In this document: one piece after another, positions 1-6,353 of the stretch
Position numbering within the stretch: position 1 is the stretch's first letter
Layout: every line of letters starts with the position of its first letter
NCBI GenBank assembly: GCA_965363355.1
Contig: CBDTTM010000022.1
Location: forward strand, 1-21,674
Length of the DNA stretch: 21,674 nt
Reading direction: 5' to 3'
Origin: CBDTTM01 sp965363355
Lineage (GTDB): Bacteria; Bacillota; Negativicutes; Selenomonadales; Selenomonadaceae
Notes under the pieces: generated by a model
The model's database searches: none
Seen by the model: only the letters and a program-made list of their open reading frames with translations
What the model was told of the DNA's origin: nothing
Program-made: the position numbers and the translations under genes

Positions 1-280
1 GGACATTTTCAAGACCTTTGTCGACGTCATGGGCTTGGCTGAGGGCAAGACAAGGCTGACCCTTGAGGTGCAAGATAGAGTCGGGACGGTCAAGGAGATT
101 GCGAGTGTATTCAGTGATCTTGGTATCAGCATCGACAGTCTGATCACTTGTAAAAAGGATGATGGCAGCTATGAAATTGTCGTGCGCGGTGACTTTACTG
201 ATTTAAATAAAATAAAAGAAAGCCTTGAAGAAAAAGGCTTTACGATTGCTCATATGGTGCAGATCGGGCAAGATAAATGA
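1..280 (+). CDS. CBS/ACT-domain protein, AcuB-like (5' truncated)
   Basis: The reading frame is open from base 2, before the first ATG at 29, and runs to a TGA at 278-280, so the start lies outside the window. The upstream residues DIFKTFVDVMGL are typical of the end of a second CBS domain. They are followed by an ACT-type regulatory domain of about 70 residues, with a 'DRVGTVKEIASVFSDLGISI' beta-alpha-beta core. CBS pairs joined to an ACT domain are found in AcuB-like proteins, which are thought to sense adenine nucleotides or amino acids. No catalytic residues are visible, so the role is regulatory by inference. No good terminator follows, only AT-rich DNA with a 7-bp inverted repeat (TGATAAT 278-284 / ATTATCA 298-304). 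The partial protein is confidently coding; its exact partner is unknown. Confidence 0.8.
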   Translation, partial: DIFKTFVDVMGLAEGKTRLTLEVQDRVGTVKEIASVFSDLGISIDSLITCKKDDGSYEIVVRGDFTDLNKIKESLEEKGFTIAHMVQIGQDK

Positions 281-328
281 TAATAATAACGAAAACAATT
301 ATCAATTAAAAATTATTATGGAAATCTC

Positions 329-360
329 TTTACACACTTAGTGCGGCATGCTAATATAAT
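329..360 (+). promoter_or_regulatory. Probable sigma-A promoter of the riboswitch/CDF unit
   Basis: A TTTACA box at 329-334 is followed 17 bp later by TAATAT (352-357). A perfect TATAAT at 355-360 overlaps it but would need a 20-bp spacer. Either choice starts transcription near 364-367, at the first helix of the structured leader, as expected for a riboswitch-controlled transcript. Confidence 0.55.
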
Positions 361-447
361 CTTAGGAACAAGCCGACGCAAGTCGGCCGGGCATATTGCA
401 GCAGGAAGACCTGTGGGACCATTGAATGGTGCTCACAGGTTTTTCTG
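361..447 (+). promoter_or_regulatory. Candidate NiCo (czcD-motif) riboswitch leader
   Basis: This compact leader lies just ahead of a cation diffusion facilitator gene, the gene context in which NiCo (czcD-motif) Co2+/Ni2+ riboswitches are known. Visible parts are a GCCGAC-GCAA-GTCGGC hairpin (372-387), the purine-rich junctions CCGGGCA and TGCAGCAGGAAGA, a short GCA/TGC helix (391-399), and an outer hairpin from 409 to 440. TAGGAA (363-368) can pair with TTTCTG (442-447) to close a multi-helix junction. That pairing would occupy the terminator U-run, giving a metal-on antitermination switch. The assignment rests on recognising the junction sequences and the gene context. No covariance model was run, and an unrelated structured leader is the alternative. 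Confidence 0.65.
409..444 (+). terminator. Intrinsic terminator within the metal-sensing leader
   Basis: ACCTGTG (409-415) pairs with CACAGGT (434-440), with an inner CCAT/ATGG helix, followed by a run of Ts (440-444). It lies 45 bp upstream of the CDF start codon, so it acts as an attenuator, not as the end of a gene. Its U-run overlaps the 3' strand of the proposed closing helix of the leader. Confidence 0.7.
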
Positions 448-488
448 TATCCGGAAAAATCAAAAAAGAGCCGTTCTAGGAGGGTTTT

Positions 489-1421
489 ATGGAACAGCAG
501 AATACTATCTTGAAAAAACGCACAGCTTGGCTGTCGATAATGTCTAATTCAGCATTAGTCATATTGAAGCTTGTCGTTGGGCTTTATGTCGGTGCAGTCA
601 GCTTGATTTCAGAAGCGATGCATTCAGGGGTAGATCTCATCGCGGCAGTCATCGCTTTTTGGGCCGTTCACAAGTCGGTTGTGCCGCCGGATCAGGAACA
701 TGATTACGGTCACGGGAAATATGAAAATTTGTCGGCAGCAATTGAGGCGCTATTGATTGTTTTTGCCGCTTTAGCAATTATTTATGAGGCAGTCGATAAG
801 TTCAGCCATCGCATAGCGCCGCAGTTTTTGGAATATGGACTTGTGATTATGGGATTGTCGATCATCATCAATTTTTTTGTGGCGCGCAGGTTGATACGTG
901 TGGCTCGTAAAACGGGATCTCAAGCGCTCGAAGCAGATGGACTACACTTGCAGGCCGATATCTGGACTTCGGTTGGCGTCATGTTAGGGCTGGCTGGTAT
1001 GAAATTCTTGGGCTGGGTCTGGCTCGACCCGTTGGTGGCTGTTGTCGTTGCCGTGATTATTTTCAAGGCCGGTTACAAAATGGTCGTAGAGAGCGCCAAG
1101 GAATTGACGGATGCGAGCCTGCCGGCAGAAGATGAAGCCAGGATTGGTGAAATCATCGACCAGCATACCGCAGTAGCGGGCTATCATTGCCTGCGCACCC
1201 GCAGGTCAGGTGCTTATCGCTTGCTGGATGTCCACGTCCTTTTTGATAAAAAAATGCCGCTGGAGACCGTACATGATGTTTGTGATGAACTGGAAGAGGA
1301 AATCAAGCAGGTATTTGGTTCGTTTGATGTTTTGATCCATGCGGAACCATCAGATCATGAACCCGAAAACAAACGCATGCAGTACGAAAAATCGCAAGGC
1401 ATGCAGCGGGAAAAACTATAA
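489..1421 (+). CDS. Cation diffusion facilitator (CDF) divalent metal exporter
   Basis: This 310-residue protein is a typical bacterial CDF antiporter, which moves divalent metal out of the cytoplasm in exchange for protons. Six membrane segments fill about residues 15-200. The intramembrane metal site is visible as H45-x3-D49 in helix 2 (HSGVD) and H153-x3-D157 in helix 5 (HLQAD). A 'DYGHGKYE' loop follows helix 2, and a cytoplasmic ferredoxin-like dimerisation domain occupies about 205-295. The ATG at 489 follows the ribosome site AGGAGGG (478-484). The gene is a single cistron between a leader attenuator and a bidirectional terminator. The HxxxD pattern in helix 2 fits zinc-group CDFs, but the NiCo-type leader suggests cobalt or nickel as the physiological signal, so substrate is not settled by sequence. 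Confidence 0.93.
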   Translation: MEQQNTILKKRTAWLSIMSNSALVILKLVVGLYVGAVSLISEAMHSGVDLIAAVIAFWAVHKSVVPPDQEHDYGHGKYENLSAAIEALLIVFAALAIIYEAVDKFSHRIAPQFLEYGLVIMGLSIIINFFVARRLIRVARKTGSQALEADGLHLQADIWTSVGVMLGLAGMKFLGWVWLDPLVAVVVAVIIFKAGYKMVVESAKELTDASLPAEDEARIGEIIDQHTAVAGYHCLRTRRSGAYRLLDVHVLFDKKMPLETVHDVCDELEEEIKQVFGSFDVLIHAEPSDHEPENKRMQYEKSQGMQREKL

Positions 1422-1429
1422 AATAAAAA

Positions 1430-1522
1430 ACAGGGCCGCAGCCGAAGAATGTACTGGCCCCCATAAGTTAGACCTAGAATTAGTTTAACTTATGGGGGCC
1501 AGTACAGCTGCAGCCCTGTTTT
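1430..1522. terminator. Bidirectional terminator shared by convergent genes, loop interrupted
   Basis: The outer stem is ACAGGGC-c-GCAGC (1430-1442) pairing with GCTGC-a-GCCCTGT (1507-1519), with T-rich tails on both strands (TTTTATTT to the right, TTTTTTATT to the left on the minus strand). It ends the CDF gene and the convergent hydrolase, whose stop codon at 1521-1523 lies in the tail. Without the inserted palindrome the loop would be only the seven bases CGAAGAA, so the element at 1450-1506 appears to have entered the loop of an ordinary terminator. Confidence 0.85.
1450..1506. mobile_element. 57-bp palindromic mini-element with IS3-like ends
   Basis: Two perfect 21-bp inverted arms (1450-1470 and 1486-1506) face each other. 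The match extends to 24 bp with one G-T pair and leaves a 9-base centre. Each end reads TGTACTGGCCCCCATAAGTT inward, beginning TGT and ending ACA, as the terminal repeats of many IS3-family (IS150-like) elements do. There is no room for a transposase, so this is at most a miniature or collapsed element. No target duplication is seen: AGAA lies on the left and GCTG on the right. Alternatives are a repeat family unrelated to IS3, or a plain extended terminator stem. Confidence 0.6.
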
Positions 1523-2306
1523 ATTTGAGCTGATATAAATTTGGCTTGCGATCTGCGAAGACATTCATGTTGTCGCGGATCTGCTTTAATATCCCAAGCT
1601 TGAGCTTAGCATCGAGAATTGTTTCTTCTTCGCCAGCTTGGGCGAGGATTTCGCCCCATGGGTCGATGATCATCGAGTTGCCGCCGAGCTGGAAGGAGCC
1701 GAATGTGCCGCTGCCATTGTTGGCGACGATGAAAATTTGGTTTTCGATAGCTCGGGCACGATTGAGGGCTTGCCAGTGCATGAGCCTGGATGCTGGCCAA
1801 GCCGCTGGGATGAAGAGCACATCGATTTTTTCTAAGGCCAGCAAGCGGATGAGTTCGCAAAACCGTAAATCGTAACAGATTACCGTTGCACATTTGATGC
1901 CGTCGAGAACATAACTTATAATAGCGTCACCTGGAGTGAAGTCCTGATCTTCGCCTTCAGGTGAGAATAAATGTATTTTATGGTAGGTAGAAATGAGGCA
2001 TCCGTCACGGTCAAAGACATAGCTGGTGTTGTAGACATGCTGTCCGATGCGGTTGGCAATCGATCCACCGACAATATTGACGCGATTTTCGCGGGCTAGC
2101 TGACTTAGGAGTTTTCGGGTTTCTGTACCATCTAAGTCAGCATATTCACTGACTGGTTTTGGGTAGAAGCCTATATTCCACATTTCAGGCAGCAAAATAA
2201 CGTCGGGATTTTTAAGCATGGCATCGGCGAATAAACGGCGCAGCGTGTGTTTATTTGCCTCGAAATCACCGAGCTGTAGATGCATTTGTAACAGAGAGAC
2301 TTTCAT
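1521..2306 (-). CDS. Carbon-nitrogen hydrolase (nitrilase superfamily, omega-amidase-like)
   Basis: This 261-residue cytoplasmic enzyme belongs to the nitrilase superfamily, which hydrolyses carbon-nitrogen bonds of small amides. The full Glu-Lys-Cys triad is visible: E41 (LLPEMW), K110 (YHKIHLF) and C144 (VICYDLRF). The length suits the Nit2/YafV branch, whose members are omega-amidases acting on 2-oxoglutaramate or the keto analogue of methionine salvage; the substrate here is inferred only. I chose the ATG at 2306 because the upstream GTG at 2315 falls inside the ribosome site GAGGTG, six bases before the ATG. The gene stands alone, convergent with the CDF gene and divergent from the DUF951 gene, and ends within the shared terminator. 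Confidence 0.9.
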   Translation of the reverse strand: MKVSLLQMHLQLGDFEANKHTLRRLFADAMLKNPDVILLPEMWNIGFYPKPVSEYADLDGTETRKLLSQLARENRVNIVGGSIANRIGQHVYNTSYVFDRDGCLISTYHKIHLFSPEGEDQDFTPGDAIISYVLDGIKCATVICYDLRFCELIRLLALEKIDVLFIPAAWPASRLMHWQALNRARAIENQIFIVANNGSGTFGSFQLGGNSMIIDPWGEILAQAGEEETILDAKLKLGILKQIRDNMNVFADRKPNLYQLK

Positions 2307-2353
2307 TGAGAACACCTCATATCTAGATAATATATTTTATCAAGTAGAATAGC

Positions 2354-2382
2354 TTTTCAAGAGCATGTATTTTGTATAGAAT
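2354..2382 (+). promoter_or_regulatory. Possible promoter of the DUF951 gene
   Basis: TTTTCA (2354-2359) and TAGAAT (2377-2382) are separated by 17 bp in the 108-bp gap between the divergent hydrolase and DUF951 genes. The -35 match is poor and the call rests mainly on position and spacing. Confidence 0.35.
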
Positions 2383-2414
2383 AAGAGGAGACAATAATAA
2401 GGTTGGTGAAGACG

Positions 2415-2618
2415 ATGGAACGGATACAATACGATGTCGGAGATATAGTAAAAATGAAAAAAACGCACCCTTGCGGCAGTGATCTTTGGGAAATTTTGCG
2501 CACGGGTATGGACTTTGGCCTCAAATGTCGGGGGTGTGGGCGATTTGTCATGCTGCCCCGAACAAAGTTTGAAAAAATGGCGAAAGCAATCGTTGAAAAG
2601 CATCCGCCGCAGATATGA
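2415..2618 (+). CDS. DUF951 family small protein
   Basis: This 67-residue cytoplasmic protein matches the DUF951 family, which is widespread in Firmicutes and has no settled function. Family hallmarks are VGDIVKMKKTHPCGS near the start, W25, 'GMDFGLKC', and a C38-x2-C41 pair followed by FVMLPR. With C20 these cysteines could bind a metal, which is an inference. The ATG at 2415 gives the usual N-terminus and has GGTGA five bases upstream. A GTG at 2406 and a TTG at 2403 are in frame and closer to an AGAGGAG at 2384-2390, so a slightly longer form cannot be excluded. No strong terminator follows. Confidence 0.85.
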   Translation: MERIQYDVGDIVKMKKTHPCGSDLWEILRTGMDFGLKCRGCGRFVMLPRTKFEKMAKAIVEKHPPQI

Positions 2619-2864
2619 CCAAAGCTCTATTTTTTATTATAGCATGGATGGAATCATAAAATGGAGGATTTCTTCGGGCAATCAGCAAAAAATACCGCGA
2701 TTTTGATACGAAATATTTATAGATTCATGCTTTTTACGAATTGATTTTAATGGAAATGCATCAAAACAGGCTTTTTTCAGGCATGCGTTTTTGAGAAAAT
2801 AAACAAGATGAATTTCAACATAAAAGATGTATATTCATTTGTGAAAAAGGTCGAATTTGCTGGT
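2619..2864. other. Gene-free AT-rich stretch after DUF951
   Basis: No convincing gene is present. A 27-codon frame from 2661 to 2744 has only a weak ribosome site. AAATGCA (2754-2760) can pair with TGCGTTT (2784-2790) before a T-run (2788-2792), which may be a weak terminator for DUF951. The stretch ends at the strong promoter at 2865. Confidence 0.5.
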
Positions 2865-2893
2865 TTGACAGGGCGATAAGCATCGCATATAAT
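2865..2893 (+). promoter_or_regulatory. Consensus sigma-A promoter of the ZTP riboswitch transcript
   Basis: TTGACA (2865-2870) and TATAAT (2888-2893) match consensus at every position and have the optimal 17-bp spacer. Transcription should start near 2900, about 25 bases before the riboswitch fold. A promoter this strong implies that control is exerted downstream, by the riboswitch attenuator. Confidence 0.9.
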
Positions 2894-2922
2894 TACCCCA
2901 TAAGATGAAAACAGAATTTTAA

Positions 2923-2995
2923 GGGATACGGGACTGGCGGAAAAAGTGGGGAACCACGGGGAACTGTATCTGATATATGCCGGCCGCCTGGGCAA
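2923..2995 (+). promoter_or_regulatory. ZTP (pfl-motif) riboswitch
   Basis: The conserved core of the pfl motif is readable. GATAC (2925-2929) pairs with GTATC (2966-2970) to form P1. The internal GGGACTGGCGG follows at 2930-2940. GTGG-GGAA-CCAC (2946-2957) forms the next hairpin, and the nearly invariant GCCGCCTGGGCA occupies 2983-2994. This RNA class binds ZTP/ZMP, which accumulate when 10-formyl-tetrahydrofolate runs short, and turns on one-carbon and purine genes. The 3' domain overlaps the left arm of the terminator at 2983-3022, the usual on-switch layout. The next real gene is pflB, a known partner of this motif, although 370 bp and other promoters lie between. Confidence 0.92.
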
Positions 2996-3022
2996 AGGGA
3001 ACAATTGCTCAGGCGGCTTTTT
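2983..3022 (+). terminator. Riboswitch-controlled intrinsic terminator
   Basis: GCCGCCTG (2983-2990), a G-U pair and GCAA (2992-2995) pair with TTGC...CAGGCGGC (3005-3017), followed by TTTTT (3018-3022). The left arm is the conserved 3' part of the ZTP aptamer, so ligand binding should block hairpin formation and allow read-through towards pflB. Confidence 0.9.
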
Positions 3023-3146
3023 GTCGTTTGCAGCAAAGCGCTGAGGAGGAACGCAAAACATAGATTTCATCTTTTTTATTATTACCTGGTGACAATGAAT
3101 ATTCTCAATGATATCATTGCTTTTATTATGATTTTTAAATATTTTT

Positions 3147-3181
3147 ATGACAAGGTATTAAAACTTATTCATAATACCTTG
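3147..3181 (+). promoter_or_regulatory. Operator-like dyad overlapping a possible promoter
   Basis: CAAGGTATTA (3151-3160) and TAATACCTTG (3172-3181) form a perfect 10-bp inverted repeat with an 11-base centre. ATGACA (3147-3152) and CATAAT (3170-3175), 17 bp apart, could be a promoter, with the two arms covering the -35 and -10 edges. A bound dimeric regulator would then block it. The right arm also touches the -35 box of the promoter at 3179. The factor is unknown. Confidence 0.45.
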
Positions 3182-3207
3182 ATTTAAATTATTCGAGGAC
3201 ATATAAT
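3179..3207 (+). promoter_or_regulatory. Proximal promoter of pflB
   Basis: TTGATT (3179-3184) and a perfect TATAAT (3202-3207) are separated by 17 bp, giving a start near 3214. This start lies downstream of the ZTP terminator, so pflB can be expressed independently of the riboswitch. The 5' end would fall at the first base of the closing helix of the leader at 3215-3335. Confidence 0.7.
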
Positions 3208-3213
3208 AAGCAT

Positions 3214-3336
3214 TGTAAGCACGGCCATTTGTTTGCTTTAGAGAATGGACAAATGGTAAAGGGCAGTCAATGGGTAATTGAAGCGGGCGTCTTGCGTGAA
3301 CGTTTTTACAGAATTGTTACTGGGATTGTGCTTATT
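3214..3336 (+). other. Candidate structured RNA leader of pflB, class unknown
   Basis: GTAAGCAC (3215-3222) can pair with GTGCTTAT (3328-3335), with one G-U, to enclose about 105 bases. Inside lie CCATTTGT (3225-3232) pairing with ACAAATGG (3249-3256), GTAAA (3256-3260) with TTTAC (3305-3309), and smaller hairpins. The closing helix starts one base after the predicted transcript start and ends about 20 bases before the ribosome site. I do not recognise it as a known riboswitch, and chance pairing in AT-rich DNA is possible. Confidence 0.35.
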
Positions 3337-3368
3337 TAAAAGGTCTAAGTTTTGAGGAGGTTGTTCAA

Positions 3369-5597
3369 ATGACAAATTGGCAAGGATTCAAACAAGGGAA
3401 TTGGCAGAATGAAATCGATGTGAGAGATTTCATTCAGATAAATTATATGCCTTATGCAGGGGATGAAAGCTTTTTAGCGGGGCCTTCTGTTAAGACAAAA
3501 GCTGTATGGGAAAAATGCACGGAACTTTTGGCCGCAGAAAACAAAAAAGGCGGTGTGCTTGATGTTGATACGGAAGTTGTCTCAACGACGCTTTCGCATA
3601 AACCGGGATATATCGATCAGCAAAATGAAGTGATCTTTGGGTTGCAGACAGAAGCTCCGCTTCGTCGCGGCGTAGTCGTCAATGGCGGACTGCGTATGGC
3701 TCAGCAGGCTTGCGAGGAATATGGGTATAAACTAAATCCAGAAATCGAAAAAATATACAGCGAAAATGTGACAACGCATAATGAAGCTGTTTTCAGCTTG
3801 TACACGCCGGAGATGAGACGGGCGAGATCGCTCGGGCTTTTGACTGGTTTGCCAGATGCATATGGCCGCGGCCGTATCATTGGCGATTATCGCCGCATCG
3901 CTCTTTATGGAATCGATGCTTTAGTTGATGCCAAGAAAAAGGATAAAGAAAAGATATTTGGTGACCCGATGACGGAGGAAACCCTTCGGAGCCGTGATGA
4001 AATTTCCAAGCAGATCCAGGCACTCAAAGATATCAAAGAAATGGCAGCTGCTTATGGCTTTGATATTGGCGCTCCGGCAAAGGATGCTCGAGAAGCGGCG
4101 CAGTGGATATATTTTGGCTATCTTGCAGCAATCAAGGAACAAAACGGAGCGGCGATGTCCATCGGGCGCATCTCGACATTCCTCGATATCTATATCGTCC
4201 GCGATATGGAAAACGGCCAGCTCACGGAAGCTGGAGCGCAGGAAATCATGGACCAGCTCGTCATCAAGCTTCGTTTGGCCCGCATGCTGCGCACGCCAGA
4301 GTATAATGAGCTCTTTGCCGGCGATCCGCTTTGGGTTACCGAATCAATCGGCGGCATGGGCGAAGATGGCCGCTCTTTGGTCACCAAGAATTCCTTCCGC
4401 GTCTTGCATACGCTTTACAATCTAGGTCCGGCACCAGAGCCGAATTTGACGGTTCTTTGGTCGGAACGTCTGCCGGAAGGCTTCAAGAAATTTACGGCGA
4501 AAGCATCGATTAAGACCAGTGCGATCCAATATGAAAACGATGAAGTCATGCGTCCGGTCTATGGTGATGACTATGGCATCACTTGCTGCGTTTCAGCAAT
4601 GAAGCTTGGCAAAATGATGCAGCTTTTTGGCGCACGGGCCAATTTGGCAAAATCCTTATTGCTTTCGATAAATGGCGGCAAGGATGAAAAAACCGATAAA
4701 CAGCTCGCGCCACAAATGGATTTGCCGCAGGGCGAATATCTCGATTATGCCGAAGTTCGAGCAAAATACTCTGAGGTATTAGCTTGGCTGGCAGGGCTTT
4801 ATGTCAATACGATGAATGCAATCCATTATTCGCATGATCGCCATGCTTATGAAGCAGGGCAAATGGCCCTTCATGACAGCCAGGTCGATCGCCTTATGGC
4901 TTTTGGCGTAGCGGGACTTTCGGTAGCCGTCGACTCTTTGAGTGCAATCAAATACGCTAAGGTGAAGCCTCTGCGAAATGAAGCAGGCGTAGCTACGGAC
5001 TTTGCTGTTGAGGGGGATTTCCCGAAATACGGCAACAATGATCCGCGTGTCGATTCTTTGGCAAAAGAACTCACACATGAGTTCATCACCGAGCTTCGCA
5101 AACATTCGGCTTATCGCAATGCTACGCATACCTTGTCGATTTTGACGATTACTTCCAATGTAATGTATGGCAAGAAGACAGGAACGACACCGGATGGCCG
5201 CAAAGAAGGCGAACCTTTGGCGCCAGGTGCAAATCCGATGCACGGACGTGACAGCCATGGCGCTTTGGCGGCGATGAAATCCGTGGCAAACATCTCGTAT
5301 GATGATTGCCGTGATGGTATTTCCTATACCTTCTCCATCGTGCCAGGTGCGCTTGGCAAAACAGAAGAAGCTCGGGTCAATAACTTGACGGCGCTTTTGG
5401 ATGGCTATTCTAAATGCAAGGCACATCACATCAATATCAATGTTTTTGACCGGGAACTCTTGGTTGCGGCAATGAAAGAACCAGAAAACTATCCACAGTT
5501 GACGATTCGTGTCTCGGGCTATGCCGTAAATTTCGTCAAGCTCAGTCATGCCCATCAATTGGAAGTCATTAGCCGTACCTTCTATGAAGCTATCTGA
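3369..5597 (+). CDS. pflB: Pyruvate formate-lyase (formate acetyltransferase)
   Basis: This 742-residue glycyl-radical enzyme splits pyruvate with coenzyme A into acetyl-CoA and formate in the anaerobic cytoplasm. It closely follows E. coli PflB (760 residues) from the N-terminus (WQNEIDVRDFIQ, GDESFLAG) onward. The paired active-site cysteines are C406-C407 in GITCCVSAM, which distinguishes true PFL from diol dehydratase-type relatives. The glycyl radical site is G717 in RVSGYAV, 25 residues from the end. The ATG follows GAGGAGG by eight bases. The activase gene begins 11 bp after the stop, so the two are co-transcribed. Upstream lie the ZTP riboswitch, a dyad, and a proximal promoter with a foldable leader, so layered control is likely. 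Both radical motifs are intact. Confidence 0.97.
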   Translation: MTNWQGFKQGNWQNEIDVRDFIQINYMPYAGDESFLAGPSVKTKAVWEKCTELLAAENKKGGVLDVDTEVVSTTLSHKPGYIDQQNEVIFGLQTEAPLRRGVVVNGGLRMAQQACEEYGYKLNPEIEKIYSENVTTHNEAVFSLYTPEMRRARSLGLLTGLPDAYGRGRIIGDYRRIALYGIDALVDAKKKDKEKIFGDPMTEETLRSRDEISKQIQALKDIKEMAAAYGFDIGAPAKDAREAAQWIYFGYLAAIKEQNGAAMSIGRISTFLDIYIVRDMENGQLTEAGAQEIMDQLVIKLRLARMLRTPEYNELFAGDPLWVTESIGGMGEDGRSLVTKNSFRVLHTLYNLGPAPEPNLTVLWSERLPEGFKKFTAKASIKTSAIQYENDEVMRPVYGDDYGITCCVSAMKLGKMMQLFGARANLAKSLLLSINGGKDEKTDKQLAPQMDLPQGEYLDYAEVRAKYSEVLAWLAGLYVNTMNAIHYSHDRHAYEAGQMALHDSQVDRLMAFGVAGLSVAVDSLSAIKYAKVKPLRNEAGVATDFAVEGDFPKYGNNDPRVDSLAKELTHEFITELRKHSAYRNATHTLSILTITSNVMYGKKTGTTPDGRKEGEPLAPGANPMHGRDSHGALAAMKSVANISYDDCRDGISYTFSIVPGALGKTEEARVNNLTALLDGYSKCKAHHININVFDRELLVAAMKEPENYPQLTIRVSGYAVNFVKLSHAHQLEVISRTFYEAI

Positions 5598-5608
5598 GGT
5601 GATTTGAG

Positions 5609-6343
5609 ATGAACGGGTACTACCATTCTAAGGAGACCTTTGGAACAGTCGATGGTCCTGGCATTCGCTATGTGCTATTTTTGAGCGGTTGTACGCTTGG
5701 CTGCGCTTTTTGCCATAATCCCGATACCTGGGAACGCAGTGAACAAACGATTACGCCGCAAGAAGTAGTTGAAGAAGTCGAGCAATACCGCAGTTTTTAT
5801 GATGCTTCAGGGGGAGGCATCACCATAAGCGGCGGCGAGCCCTTGCTTCAGCCTGATTTTGTCGCCGAAGTTTTTCAGCTTTGTCACGAAGCGGGGCTTT
5901 CTACAGTCCTTGACACAGCCGGCTATTGTTCGGCAGAAGCTTTGCTCAAGGTACTGCCTTATACGGATCAGGTATTGTTTTCATTAAAAGCCGCGAGCGT
6001 GAACTTGCACAAGGAACTCACTGCCGCCGACACGAACGAGACGATTTTGCGAAACCTTCGCTACATCAGCAGTCGGCGGCCTGTGACCTTGCGCTATGTC
6101 GTGATCCCGGGTATCAGCGACAGCGATACGGAAATTGCCGGATTGATCTCTTTGGTATCTTCTTTGGCTGGTATTGACCTGCAAGTCGATTTGCTCGCAT
6201 ATCATCTGATGGGGGCCTATAAATGGAAAGAACTTGGGCTTTCGTATAAGCTCGAGGGCGTTTTACCGGCGAAACCGTCGGATGTAGATCGAGTAAAAGA
6301 TAAATTGCGCAAGGCTGGCATCAAATTGGCTTTTGAAAAATAA
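5609..6343 (+). CDS. pflA: Pyruvate formate-lyase activating enzyme (radical SAM)
   Basis: This 244-residue radical S-adenosylmethionine enzyme abstracts hydrogen from the PFL glycine (here G717) to install the catalytic radical. The [4Fe-4S] motif C28-x3-C32-x2-C35 (CTLGCAFC) follows the substrate-recognition start ETFGTVDGPGIRYV. The SAM-binding SGGEPLLQ motif sits near residue 76. There is no extra ferredoxin insert, so it belongs to the short PflA type, matching its length (E. coli 246). It lies 11 bp behind pflB, shares its transcript, and is followed at once by a good terminator. All expected motifs are present. Confidence 0.96.
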   Translation: MNGYYHSKETFGTVDGPGIRYVLFLSGCTLGCAFCHNPDTWERSEQTITPQEVVEEVEQYRSFYDASGGGITISGGEPLLQPDFVAEVFQLCHEAGLSTVLDTAGYCSAEALLKVLPYTDQVLFSLKAASVNLHKELTAADTNETILRNLRYISSRRPVTLRYVVIPGISDSDTEIAGLISLVSSLAGIDLQVDLLAYHLMGAYKWKELGLSYKLEGVLPAKPSDVDRVKDKLRKAGIKLAFEK

Positions 6344-6353
6344 AATGTTGGAG

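Noticed and set aside
278..304. A Fur-box-like sequence after the CBS/ACT gene
   Set aside because: TGATAAT and ATTATCA form an inverted repeat but have a 13-base gap, unlike the 19-bp Fur box, and the region is strongly AT-rich.
341..547. A 68-codon plus-strand frame over the metal leader and the start of the CDF gene
   Set aside because: It runs through the structured leader and terminator and overlaps the CDF gene in another frame, with no ribosome site.
2307..2315. An upstream GTG start adding three residues to the carbon-nitrogen hydrolase
   Set aside because: The GTG is part of the GAGGTG ribosome site that serves the ATG at 2306.
2661..2744. A 27-codon frame starting MEDFFGQSAK
   Set aside because: The ribosome site is weak, the length is within chance, and no family is recognised. 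It is left out of the gene list but noted in the stretch description.
3005..3187. A 60-codon plus-strand frame after the ZTP aptamer
   Set aside because: It starts inside the terminator stem, has no ribosome site at its start, and has a composition unlike real proteins.
4779..5558. A 259-codon open frame on the minus strand inside pflB
   Set aside because: It is fully antisense to the conserved, motif-complete pflB coding region, has no ribosome site, and its translation shows no recognisable domain. It is a by-product of pflB codon use.
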